Shown here: in pieces, positions 1 through 10,997 of the stretch
Layout of the letters: each line of letters opens with the position of its first letter
Position numbering within the stretch: position 1 is the first letter of the stretch
Source: Lepidodermella squamata
Lineage: Eukaryota; Gastrotricha
Assembly (NCBI GenBank): GCA_047495785.1
Contig: JBLDXI010000007.1
Location: 2,790,001-2,854,000, forward strand
Reading direction: 5' to 3'
DNA length: 64,000 nt
The notes under the pieces: generated by a model
The model's database searches: none
What the model saw: the letters and a program-made list of their open reading frames with translations, nothing else
What the model was told of the DNA's origin: nothing
Made by a program: the position numbers and the translations under genes

Positions 1-1090
1 TGAAAGCACAAACACGAACATCATCAGAGGCGATTCCAACGAAAGAGAGGTAACGAACTCGGCAGTCGAGCAAAGGCCTGTCTCTGTTATCAACCGAGTG
101 GTGAGCTTCAGAAGCGTCGCGGACAACTACAGCTGATGGAGAGATCATAACAGCGGCGAAATGCCAGCGCTCAACAGGGTGGCGGGTTAAAGCCCTCGCA
201 ACAGCGTCATTCATAACTTTCATTCCAACAGGACCATCGGCCTCTGCAGAACCAACAAAATGACATAAGATGATCTTTCGAGGCTCATCGGCTGGTTGAG
301 GTAACGCAAAAGATAACGCGGAGACGTCAAAACGAGGAGGGACACTACCATCCTCTTCGAGATTTCCGTTATTCTCATCACTATTTTCGGCAATCGATTC
401 GATTTTACCGCCGTTGTTGCTGTTGTTATTCGCGGCATTACAACCCTCGTAGATTGCGGATGCGATTCTACTGGCATCGCCATCTTCGCAGCGCAAGACA
501 TGACACTGAAAAACAGGAGGGCCTGTAGTCACCATCGGATCGCGGACAACATAGGCAAAGTCTCGGTTTCCGTCTGTACCGATTCCCCATGCTCGAATCG
601 ACAGAAGATTATGTGTGATAAGCGCCTTGCCCATTGCGCCGTCGTCGAAGATAAGCGATTCCACACTCATAGCGTCTCTGATTAATAATTCACCGCGTTG
701 GCAGTCTATTTCAATACAAATCTTCTTGCCATCGCCGCCCCAAGATCCGACACTATCAACAATATTGACAGCCGATTTGTCGCACGATAGGTTCTCGATG
801 CATCGCTGAATAGATCGCGACACTTGGTCGGCGGCCAAGTCGGCAAGCGTTAAAGGGCGCCATCCCAATGAGGTAACCAGAAACCGTTGGACGTAATTTT
901 GCTGGATTATTTCTTCACTAATTTCATCGTCATTTCCGTTGAGCGCTGTCGCAAAATCTTCATCACCCTGAAGACTGGTCGAAAGTGGATGCTCACGCTG
1001 CGTTATGCCACTGGCAACATGCCAATAATACGGCTTTCCATAACCATCTACATCTCGAACCCAGCCGTCGGGCAAAGTGCCTGTCTGCAT
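1..1090 (-). CDS. APBB: Fe65/APBB-like adaptor: WW domain plus two PTB domains (3' end beyond window)
   Basis: One open frame of 363 codons runs from an ATG at 1090 off the left edge. Residues 6-35 form a WW domain (LPDGW...YYWHVASGITQREHP). Residues 66-218 form the first PTB domain, with the Fe65 signatures SIRAWGIGTDGNRDFAYVVRD and FQCHVLRCE. Residues about 270-363 begin the second PTB domain (GPVGMKVMNDAV, then LLDCRVRYLSFVGIASDDV). Fe65 proteins bind the NPxY tail of APP-family receptors and link it to actin and transcription regulators; C. elegans FEH-1 is the nematode member. The second WW tryptophan is Arg32 here. An in-frame stop lies just upstream, next to a possible splice acceptor (TTAATTTAG), so ATG 1090 may be an internal Met and more N-terminal exons could lie to the right. 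Confident on family, less so on the start. Confidence 0.9.
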   Translation of the reverse strand, partial: MQTGTLPDGWVRDVDGYGKPYYWHVASGITQREHPLSTSLQGDEDFATALNGNDDEISEEIIQQNYVQRFLVTSLGWRPLTLADLAADQVSRSIQRCIENLSCDKSAVNIVDSVGSWGGDGKKICIEIDCQRGELLIRDAMSVESLIFDDGAMGKALITHNLLSIRAWGIGTDGNRDFAYVVRDPMVTTGPPVFQCHVLRCEDGDASRIASAIYEGCNAANNNSNNGGKIESIAENSDENNGNLEEDGSVPPRFDVSALSFALPQPADEPRKIILCHFVGSAEADGPVGMKVMNDAVARALTRHPVERWHFAAVMISPSAVVVRDASEAHHSVDNRDRPLLDCRVRYLSFVGIASDDVRVCAF

Positions 1091-1112
1091 CTTAAGAGTA
1101 ATATCGATGCTA

Positions 1113-2290
1113 AATTAATGTCTATTCTGAATTATCTAAAAACTGTAGGAAATAGGACAATGAAAATCATTTGATAGCACAATCACAGCACATCATCTAG
1201 AATAAACGCTGATAAAACGGATGTTAATAGCTGGTCAGGAGAGATTTCAAGTTTAGTGATTAAAATGATTAAAGTGATTAAAAACTCAGAAAGAAACTGA
1301 AATAATCGAGAATCTACCCTGCCATACCTAAAATCTGCGAAAAATCTAGGTAAAAGCTATGGACGCTCCTCAATCTCAAATTGGTAACTAACGAATATTT
1401 TTGTAAAATCATAAATCAGTGAAGGTGAAACCTAGTTAAAACGGTAAGAAAAAAGTCGAGAATTCGAATTTTGCAGGGGAAAGATGGTAGGCGACGATAG
1501 GACGATAGTAACATACTCGTACTTAAATGAAACGTCCGACAACAAGAGTTCCGTTCGTTCCTCCAACTTGAATGCGGCGGGAAGGCAATAAACGACCTCT
1601 CGAGTCGACGCTTTTCGCACGAGACGAAATTTCAATTTTTCTCGACTTATATTAATTTTAAGGTCTATTTTTCGTCCGAGCACTTAAAATTGAACCAAAT
1701 TTCGCGAGCATAACATTGTTTTGATATAAAAAGAAAAATCGAAAACTCAAAGGTCGAACTCAGTATGAGCCAAAAAACGAAAAACGGGATCTCTCCTGAC
1801 TCTCCTGCGGTTGGATTCTCTGTCGTCTGATATCCGTCTTATCCGCTCAGTTGCTGGAACAAGATAAAAAAGACACCTGATATTACTAGTCCAAATTAAA
1901 GTAGGTATCTGGTATACGCCAAATATGTTTACGTGGACTTTCTCTACCTTTAGCCTTTAGCAACGCTTTAGAGTACGCCATTCGTCCAATGCTTGCCCAA
2001 TAACCTAGTTCTATTAAAAGAGCGTGTATCGCTCAGTACTTACTCTACTTTATAACATTCAACAATGTTTTCCTGTTTATGAGATTCCATGCACCGCTAG
2101 ATTTAAGGCTCTCCTTCTGCCTTCTGGCGTGCATTGTTATTTTTACAATGGTAAAGGACTCATAAAAATAAAGTAGAACTTCAACGTGGTTGTCGCTTTA
2201 ATCTTCATATCATCGCCTTTTTGTGAACAATATTATGTGCCTTCGCAATTTTGAAAATGTTATCTCTCAGGCTGTAGGTTTGCAACGAAA
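1113..2290. other. Intergenic region between divergent Fe65 and CAML genes
   Basis: I found no convincing coding region on either strand in this AT-rich stretch. It probably holds the promoter of the plus-strand array and may hold N-terminal exons or the promoter of the minus-strand Fe65 gene. A likely trans-splice or intron acceptor (TCTCTCAG) occurs about 20 bp before the ATG at 2291. Confidence 0.4.
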
Positions 2291-2952
2291 ATGTCTACTG
2301 AAACTGCCGTGCCTAATTCTAACGATCCGGCCGAGGAGCTTCGTCGTCGCAGACAAGAGCGGATCTTGCTGCGCTCAAAAGAGCGGCTCGACATCATATG
2401 TGGTTATCGAGGTTTGCTGATGACATCTGACAATGTAACCTTGAAAGCTGGACTTTATTTTCAGATAAAATTACCCCTATCGGAGAGGAGGAGCGCCTAG
2501 AGCTAGAAGCAAAACAACGTGAAAAGCCTGTGGATGCAAATGCAGCTATCCCTGACCAAGCTAAGCAGCCAGAGATTCCGGTGTATCCTAGCAGTCGTTT
2601 CTTAACTGTTTTCTTAGTCAACCTCATTGTATTTTTGCTATTTACAATCGCTTGGAATCAGCAATTGACAGCAAGCACCTTGTGTATATCGCTGACAATA
2701 AGTGAAATTCTAAGCCTTGGCGCTTTCACTATTATTACCGGTCGGCTTCCATTCATAAGCCAAGGCGATTCTAGTTTGCATGCAAATTTTGGTTTTCGTA
2801 TGCTCGTGACATTCCTCTTAGTAGCTTTTCGGACCCCGCAGCACCAAGTTACCTTCGCACTAAATACGGTGGTTAATATTAGCTGCTTCATTTTTGATCT
2901 TGCAATCGGACTAATCGTCGCGTATGCAACGATGTTTGCGGCTAATCTCTAG
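2291..2952 (+). CDS. CAMLG: CAML/GET2-like ER membrane receptor (two exons)
   Basis: CDS is join(2291..2411,2465..2952), 202 codons. The basic N-terminal motif EELRRRRQERILLRSKERL matches the Arg-rich helix by which GET2/CAML binds the GET3/TRC40 ATPase. The C-terminal half has three hydrophobic segments, starting near FLTVFLVNLIVFLLF, LCISLTISEILSLG and VVNISCFIFDLAIGLIVAY, as expected for CAML. The family acts with WRB/GET1 as the ER receptor that inserts tail-anchored proteins. The intron is 53 bp, with donor GTTTGC and acceptor TTTTCAG. It is first in a tight three-gene plus-strand array, and the next ATG is 104 bp after its stop. It is shorter than human CAML (about 296 residues), mostly through a reduced linker. 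Similarity is concentrated in the N-terminal motif and topology. Confidence 0.72.
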
Positions 2953-3055
2953 CTGATCAAAAATTTGACATAAATCATTTTGCTATATGCTACGTGTCGC
3001 GTTTTTCATGCTTTATAGGGACATAAATTATTAACTACTGCATGCGTATTTGGAA

Positions 3056-3935
3056 ATGGCAGCAGAGCCGTCACAGCTATACGATGCCCTGAGCCAGGCG
3101 ACCAGTGAGCAAGACATACTGACAATTTTCGATCAAATTCTAGTCCATCCTCACGTGTTCAGCTTCTCTAGCTTTGCAAACCACCCAACTTTGTCTAAGG
3201 CTGGTAGTTCAGCGTACTGATGCGATGTTTAGTTATTTCTGCTATATAATTTTAGTATGCTGCTGACCATCCTGAAATTGGTCGTATTTTGGAGCTGTTT
3301 CAGTTTGGAACTATCAAATCATATCTTGGTCAGTAATACTAAAACTAATGAACTATTTTCGCATAATCATCATTTTTACAGCCAACGCTCAACTGTATCC
3401 TTCGCTGAATGACCGCCATCTTTCAAAGTTGCGCTTTCTGACATTGCTTTCTTTGACCAGTAAATCCAAGTCATTACCACATTCCCTGCTCATGGACGAG
3501 TTGGCCATCTCGGAGAAACGTATTTTGGAAGATTTGATCATCGAAGCCATCTGCACTGGATTGATTCGTGGTCGCATCGACGAGAAGAGTCAATTACTAC
3601 GAGTCGATTACGCTGAAAGCCGCGATCTTCGCGTCGAAGATCTGAAAGCCATCGTTGATAAACTAGATGCATGGAGTTCAAATTGCGAAAACACGCTGAA
3701 GCAACTGCTAGTTGAGATGCAGAAAGCGGACAAAGCTAAACTTGAGTCAAAAGCAGCGGCTGAAAGCCTCGCTGTAAAGGTTCAAGAAGCTAAAAATGCG
3801 ATGAAAAACTCCCTGGTTGGTGCTCGTTCGATGACTGGGCTCAGACCTGGTATCGACGACGATGACATGCATTTACCCACCCCGGTTCGACCTGAAAAGA
3901 AGCATAAGGGTAGAAAGGCCCGAGACGAACTTTGA
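3056..3935 (+). CDS. COPS7: COP9 signalosome subunit 7, PCI-domain protein (three exons)
   Basis: CDS is join(3056..3199,3256..3328,3382..3935), 256 residues. The N-terminal helical region runs through QLYDALSQATSEQD and HPEIGRILELFQFGTIKSYL. The PCI core contains LSKLRFLTLLSLTSKSKSLP, RILEDLIIEAICTGLIRGR and LRVDYAESRDL, close to COPS7 (SVVTLAAKVK, LEDLVIEAVYADVLRG, LEVDYSIGRD). A coiled coil and a basic tail follow (EKKHKGRKARDEL). The COP9 signalosome removes NEDD8 from cullin ligases, and CSN7 is a structural scaffold subunit. The first intron fits only with a GC donor (AAG|GCTGGT), because the nearby GT sites break the frame. The gene sits 104 bp after CAMLG and 130 bp before CNOT3. Confidence 0.9.
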
Positions 3936-4064
3936 TTACATGATTCTTTTTCAAACATGGTTCTCTGTGTAGCCTAATGAATTTTCGTTAATCAAGATAA
4001 CTTGCGTTATAGATTTTTAATTGTTCCGAATGTCCTAACACTTTGAAAACATTTCCTTCTTACA

Positions 4065-7000
4065 ATGGCTGATAGGAGAAAGCTCCAAAGTAAGGATTTA
4101 TCTATTTGTTTTACAGTTGTCTTGACAAATTTAATGTTTTTCAGATGAAATCGACCGAACATTGAAAAAAGTCGATGAGGGCGTCAAGTTATTCCAAGAT
4201 TTATGGGAAAAGGTGCAAACGGCGCCTAATCCTAATCAGAAGGAGAAGTTTGAAAGCGAGCTGAAGAAGGAAATTAAAAAGCTTCAGGTTAGTTAACTGA
4301 AACATTCTCCAAATTTTCTTTAATTTGTTGTTAACAGAGGCTACGTGATCAAATAAAGACTTGGATAACCTCTGGTGATATTAAGGACAAAAAGGCGCTA
4401 ATCGAGGCGCGGAAAGTCATAGAAGCTCAAATGGAACGGTTTAAAGTTGTGGAAAAGGAGACAAAAACGAAGGCATATTCGAAAGAAGGTCTCGGTTCGG
4501 TGCAAAAGATGGACCCGCTACAGCGCGAGCGGGAAGACCTCATCAACTGGCTTTCATCGAATATCGATTCGTTAAAAGTGCATACAGACACGTGTGAGTC
4601 TGAACTCGAGGTGTTGCAAGTTGCGTCGAAGAAGAAGAAGCTGGAGAAGGATAAGCAGGAACGCGTCGATCGGCTCAAGTACTCGTTGGAACGGCACTCG
4701 TACCACATCGGGAGGCTAGAGGCGATCATGCGGCTGCTCGACAACGAAGCCATCGATATCGAGCAGGTGAAGAAGATCAAGGACGACGTTGAGTACTACG
4801 TGCAGTCGAACGGCGAGCCTGATTTCAAAGAGAACGAGGAGATGTACGACGATTTGGACATTGACGAGACCGTCATTCCAGGTTCATTGACGCGCAAGAT
4901 TTTTTCGCTTTTATGCGTATATTTTCAGGGCTAGGTATAGTGTTTACATGTTTACTAATGCGTGTACATTCTACAACGGTTCTTTATGAAGTTCGGGTAA
5001 CATTTTTTTCATGGTATTCGGTTACATGGGAAAACTGTTTTTGTGTTCAGAGATCGGAAGTGTTATTTTTCTAACAGCAGCGTAACCATTGCGATCTGCC
5101 TCGGGATGACTCAGCTTCTCAGCTAAATCGTCATATTTTAAGGAATTATATAAAAATTCAGGAATATGAACAAAATGAGCAAATATTTTTTAAGGTGGAA
5201 TTTATAATTAACAAAAATTCAAGCTTTTCAGTTACAATTTTTTCACCGAGCTGTGTTAAAAGGGGTCTCAAACTTCGAGGGAAACTATTACTCAAGAGAT
5301 AGAGTTGCAATCGGGCGAATTTTATTGTATTTTTTCCAGCCCATTTATCTATAAAAATTTACTTCGTTATATGTTATATGCATTTTTCTGTTCATTTTAT
5401 TCATTTATCTTGACGTGAGTGTTCAAATTTCACTTATTTTGGCAGAATGCTGTTAACACTTATTAATAGAGTGCGAAAAAGTTCTAGTCGAAGTGACAGC
5501 TGTTTAATGTTTTCCGCATTCAACTAATTGATGTCCCTGCCATTAAATATCTTATTTATTCCAGTATAATTTTGGGTATATATATATCACTATTTTTGAT
5601 CAAAATTGGCGGCTCAAGCATTCGCTAATGAGTACCGTATTTCTCGAAAATTTACCGCGGGCTATATTTATGAACAAATGATTTTTGATTCGGGTTGTAT
5701 TAGGGAGTGGGGATATATACGGGTGTGCTGTTTAATTGCGAATCATCACAAAAAGCCGCGAGCAATTCGTATTAAGACGACGTTTTTAGATTGTTTTATT
5801 TGTCGATTCAGTGAAAAAGTGAAAAAGTTAACAATTTTTTGATCAACCAACAAAATCAATTATCAATAAAAAAAAGTCAGGTTCACTTTCGTCATCGTTG
5901 AAATCATCCAGGCTGATGACTTGATCGAACGTGTCGTTTGATGCCATCTTCGAAGCCAGTAGCTCTCGGCCAGCAGCGCACGGCTTTCCATCCTTGAAGC
6001 GATAGCTAATCACTGATTACGTTAATGCGTCATTAATAAGGCTTTTCTTTTGTTCCAACGCATGCTTCGCCCAAATTAAAATAGCTGTGGTACAATTTCG
6101 AGGCCTGGGTTAAATATGAACAAACGATTTTTTCGTCGGGTTGTATTAGGGAGCGGGGATATATACAGGTGTGTCGTATATTTTCGAGAAATACGGTAAT
6201 TGTATTAAGGTGGAATTTTTAAGCTGGATTTTTTCACGCCCTTTGTACATTCAATTTTTGAATTCCAAAAGATATCGAAGGATATCTTTTTAAATTGGGC
6301 TTCTGCTCTAAACGATGATATCTGAAAGTGGAAGTCTGTTAGAAATCGAGGTTTTTGTTATTTAAGATTTTTCGACCGACTCGTAAAAGGTTGAATCAAG
6401 GTTAATCGGACTCGGATACGTACGTATGGATGGGTATAATAATTTTTTGTGTTAATATCAATTTTTCTCTTTGTGATGTTTAATTTGTGATTTTGCTTGT
6501 TTCCCCCGTACCAGATGCTGCTTCCGTCGGCGGCATGGCATCGACGAATACGGACGACGGCGATGAGCTGGGTTCACCACTCGCCCTGACGTCGTCCGGC
6601 GGCCTCGGTGGCTCGCTGGCGAACAACGTCGGCGGGACAGGCACGACGAACTCGCATTCGCCGCCGTCGTCGTCCTCGAACTCGCCCTCGCCTACCCCTT
6701 CGCTGTCGACCGGGCTGCCGCACGCCGGCGGCTCGGGCCACCATCAACAGGTAAATCGATCGGTTTCAAGCGATTTTTCTCCCTCCTCGATTTCGCTCAA
6801 TGACGTGAAATCCGTTCAATACCAGCAGAACAGCTCGGCGAATAGCAACAGCAACAACAAGGGCCGGTCTACGTCGCAGTCCTCGGCGAACGCGAATCGG
6901 CACAACAGCGGAGGGTCGGGCGGCTCGAACAGCGCCAGCCAGCTGCAGCAGCAGAACTCGAGCGGTGGCCGGCCGCAAATGTCCATCACGCCGTTGAAAC

Positions 7001-10000
7001 AGTCAATCAACGACGGCCACTACTCCACCTCTGGTTAGTTGCGATTTTTTATTCTATTTTATTCAATCACGAATTTCGACTGATTTTCATTAGAATAGCC
7101 CTCACCTTGTAATTTCGATTTCATTAGGTACCTAGCTAGAATATAGATAGTTAATAGTTGAATTGTCTCATTCACCTGTAATTGAACTGAAATTACTTGC
7201 CGAAACTTTCTGATAGAATTAGAATTAGCTTGAATTTCTCATTGCCATGACATCGTCCGCCTTAAATCGAATTTTTGAGAAACAACTTTTCTGCTGAAAA
7301 TGTTCAAGATTAGATTTACGAATTTAAAAAATCCGTATTTCAGAAAAATTTGATTTTCAAGAAGGTTTTCTCATGCACTGAATTGAAAATCCGGTTTTCG
7401 ACGATTAGTTTAAATATCAAATTTTCAACTAGATTTAAGGAATTTTTAACGATCCTCTCTACAAATTCGCTGATCTCTCTTTTATTTTGAATAAAATTAA
7501 GGTCGATATTGAACTAAAAAAAATCCAATTTGACCTAAATTAAGGTGACTCGCTAGAAATTTTAATTCGTTTTCCAATGATTTAAAATTTGTAAAAAATA
7601 AGAAAATTGATGCATTTATGTTGCCAATGTTCATGTTTAATATTATGGTTGTTATTCGAATGTCAAGCGATTGGAAGTAAACGAATTAAGGCCCTAAATG
7701 ACCCGAACGTGCCGACAGTCATAATAAAACCTTCAACAGGTTTGTGCCAAATACAGCGCTGGTGTCGGTATTCGGTTTATCAATCTAGCCGTTGTCCTAG
7801 CTATATTATAATGTTCTATTTTTAAAACCCATCTCTCTCTATCTCAAAAAAATTGAGAATTTCAAAACTGAAAGAAACTGTGTACATTTTATGTTGTTGT
7901 CTATCGCTGGTTTATGATACATATTTCTGGATTAATAACTGCGAATATTTTTTGATAATATTGTAACGTAACTACGTTGTTTTCCGCGCTTTTTTTGAGA
8001 AATTTTTTACGAAAGAGATTCGAAGCTTTTTTGTCTCCTATATGTGGTTTCGTGGCTTTTTATCGAGGCCTAAATCTCGTGCTTTTTCCAATTTTTTCTG
8101 GATGAAAATTGATTTTATTTCGATTTTTCAGGCTTGCCTGAACGGGCTTCGTCCGTAGGTCCCTCCGCGTCGATGCCGCCGTCCCTGGGCGCCAACGACT
8201 CGAACCACCACCACCACGGCAGCAGTAACAACAACTCGAACCAGCCGTTCCCGTTCAACTTCGCCGCCGTCGCCGCAGCTCAAGCGCCGGTGTCGAACAA
8301 CAACAACAACTCGTCGAACTCGAACAGCAACAACAACGGCCCGGCGGGTCACTCGGTCGACCACTCGCCGCACTCGATGACGTCGAGCCAGACGTCGTCG
8401 TCGCTGATGACGTCGCCGTCGGACGGCTTCACGCGCGCGCAGGGCCTCGAGCAGGAGATCATCATCAAGTCCGGGTCGGGCGCGGGCGGTCTGCTGACCA
8501 CAGCGGGTAATAACCAGTCGGACCTAACCCCGGCGTCGACTACTAACCCCGGTGTTTCGTTCGCATTTAAAGCTAGCCAATCCGTGTTCACGGCGCCGGC
8601 GCAGGCGACCAGTGGCCGCACCTCGCAGACCACGTCGACGACCGGCACCCCGTCCCAGCCCACCTCCGCCCCATCGCAGCAGCCGCAGCAACAACAACAA
8701 CAGCAGCAGCAGAATTCGGCGAGTAGCAGCAGCAGCCAGCAAGCGGCGGCGCTGCTGGCCGCGGTGACTTCGCACTACTCGAACTCGCTGCCGGGCGGGT
8801 GGAACTCGACGGACCCGACCTCGACGGCGTCGAACGCGGCGTCGTCGGTCGTGGGGTCGCTGCTGCCGCCGAACTCGACGTCGGGCGGCGGCGTGGGCGG
8901 CGCGGTGCGGAGTGCGCGCATCTCGGCGCGGCAGGGCATTTCGCCGCTCGGCAAGGTGCAGCTGCGGCACGAGCAGGTCTGGCAGCGCAAAATGGTCGAA
9001 TCGGCGTTGGCGCGCGTGCCGATGCTGGGCGATGCGGAACGCGTGCGGCACTACCTGCCGCGGCAGCCGTGCGCCGGCCCCGTCTACTACCCCTCGTCGG
9101 CCATCGACGGCTGCTCGTCGCTCGAATTCTACAAGCGGCTCAACGTCGACTCGCTCTTCTTCGTTTTTTACTTCATGGAAGTAAGTCACTCGACCGTTTT
9201 GTCTTGATAATTTCCCCGTTTATTGCCGTAAAATTCGAAGGAATATCGCCATTATTGATAGGATGTAGCATTTTTGGGATGAATATTTCGAGATATTAAT
9301 TCTCAATTTGACCAATTTTCCCCGAAATTCATAAGTATTTTGAATATTTTTTGTGTTGGCTTCAATATTCGAAGCGCTAATTGCTCCATATAACCTATGT
9401 TCTATGGTGAATGAAGTAAGAAGAATATTTTGAAAATTTGGCCGCAATAATAACAATAATGAAAAAATGTTTATGATAGCTTTGTTTTGAGCCTTTTCGC
9501 AACGTTATGGGGATCTTTTTATAATTTTTCGAAAATTTAGTAATTCAGTAACAAGCTACGAAATTTCGTATGCTATAGTGCAGTGAAAGTAGTGTAAACT
9601 GGAGTCGTCTAAACCGGACGGATTTCAGTTCATATAGAAAAATTGGGCTTCTAGACCGGACTAGCCCAAAACCGGACGATTTTGCCTGGCGCTATTCTAC
9701 TCCGGTTTTCACAATTTTAACTGTAAATTCCAAAATTATTTCACCTTTTAAAACTCTTCCCTGGTAGGGTAAATTTTCTCGCGTGAGCTTCCTAGTATTA
9801 TAGATGAATGAATAATATGTAATTTTTGAAAATTTGGACGCATAGGGTTCAGATTGAATTTCCGCTCTTTTTCAAAAATGAATCAATTGTTGTTTTTTGG
9901 TCAAGTGTTAAGGACAAGGCAAAATTTGCCAACGCTCTTACCTTTTATCTAGAGTATTGCGCTCATTATTTTTGCTGTTTTGATGAAACAAACTTAATTT

Positions 10001-10827
10001 TGTTTATAATCCCTTTAACAATTTGTCCGCATTTATCAGCAAAATCGTGATTTGTTGAAACCGCTATTTTCACCATGATTCGTTGAAAAAACTATTCTTT
10101 AGGTGTAAAATTGCTATAACGCGAAATTTTATCGATCTCTGGCCTTGTCAATTACACGGCCGCTTCTCTCGGTACACAATAATTGCCACCTGGTCGCGCT
10201 TCCTATTGATCATAGCTGAATAGATAATTGCGATAGGTATTCAGAAATTCACGGCGATAATCGTAAAATATCAACTTTTTGAGATGGACATTTAATTTGT
10301 CAAAGAGATATCTAATATTTTTCGCGTAATTTCAGGGTACCAAGGCGCAACTGTTAGCAGCTCAAGCACTCAAGGATCTCGCGTGGCGGTTTCACACTCG
10401 TGAGCTAACCTGGTTCCAGCGCGCCGAGACCCCGAAGGAGGTGACTGAATCCTACGAAATGGTTTGTTATTGATTGAAAAAATCGGGGATTAAAAACGCT
10501 GGGCATATATGAAACCAGGGCACGTACCTGTACTTCGACACGCAGCGATGGCAAACGAGGAAGCGCGAGAACTTCCGCTTCGAGTACCAGTTTCTAGAAG
10601 ACCGCAACCTGCAGAGCTACCTCGACGCGGCCGAGGCGACGGCGCAGGCGGCGATTGCGGCCAACTCGGCGGCCGCCGCAGCCGCGCTCATGATGGCGGC
10701 GGGCGCGTCGGCGACCAACAACTCGAACGGCCCCTCCTCGTCGGCGCTCACCGGCGGCTCGTCCGCCATCAACGCCTCGGTGCAACAGGCCGGCCAGCAG
10801 GCGGTGGCGGCCGGCGGGCGGAAATAA
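4065..10827 (+). CDS. CNOT3: CCR4-NOT complex subunit 3 (seven or more exons)
   Basis: CDS is join(4065..4089,4145..4287,4338..4881,6515..7033,8132..9180,10336..10461,10519..10827); the phases all agree and give 904 residues. The N-terminal Not3/5 coiled-coil domain (residues 1-238) begins [17 protein letters not shown] and includes [11 protein letters not shown] and [21 protein letters not shown], almost identical to animal CNOT3. A long low-complexity Ser/Asn/Gly/Gln linker with polyQ near 8687-8712 follows. The C-terminal NOT box has [38 protein letters not shown] and [11 protein letters not shown], then an Ala-rich tail not in the human protein. The complex shortens mRNA poly(A) tails and represses translation. 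Uncertain points: a 47-bp mini-intron plus 6-nt microexon may follow 4881, and bases 6751-6828 (GTAAAT to ACCAGCAG, multiple of three) may be a retained intron. Confidence 0.93.
5633..6198. mobile_element. Tc1/mariner-type non-autonomous element (MITE) in CNOT3 intron
   Basis: A 566-bp unit is bounded by 19-bp terminal inverted repeats, TACCGTATTTCTCGAAAAT at 5633 and its exact reverse complement ending at 6198. If the outer TA is a target duplication, the termini read CCGTATTT, as in the Tc1/mariner superfamily. Subterminal sequences are also similar (tcgggttgtattaggga at about 5693 and 6151). The minus strand of 5870-6090 reads like a decayed coding tail ([20 protein letters not shown]), possibly a pogo/Tigger transposase C-terminus. 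Confidence 0.65.
7034..8131. other. CNOT3 intron, no other feature seen
   Basis: AT-rich intron with donor GTTAGT and acceptor ATTTTTCAG. No open frame in it has recognisable protein character. Confidence 0.5.
9181..10335. other. CNOT3 intron, no other feature seen
   Basis: Intron splitting the NOT box, with donor GTAAGT and acceptor ATTTCAG. It contains a short cluster of AAACCGGAC-like repeats near 9612-9680, and nothing else stands out. Confidence 0.5.
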
Positions 10828-10913
10828 CGGACGGACGCACAGACAACAACACACCATCACCGGACCCCGATCGCGGAACAATCTGAGCCACCTTAACACT
10901 ACATTGCATTCAT

Positions 10914-10919
10914 AATAAA
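10914..10919 (+). terminator. Poly(A) signal of CNOT3
   Basis: AATAAA lies 87 bp after the CNOT3 stop codon, the first such hexamer downstream. Confidence 0.6.
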
Positions 10920-10967
10920 TTTAGGGACTCGCGGTTTTTTTTGCAATCTAGCACACACCTCTCGGAA

Positions 10968-10997
10968 ATGATGATGATGATAATAATAATAATAATG
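10968..10997. repeat. GAT/AAT trinucleotide microsatellite
   Basis: Simple run of GAT repeats passing into AAT repeats in the CNOT3 3' flank. Confidence 0.7.

Noticed and set aside
1432-1683. 83-codon minus-strand frame upstream of Fe65
   Set aside because: Considered as an N-terminal Fe65 exon, but the composition is not protein-like and no in-phase donor leads to the exon at 1090.
8349-9299. Several Arg/Ala-rich frames on both strands over CNOT3
   Set aside because: Shadows of the GC-rich low-complexity CNOT3 linker and NOT box in other frames.
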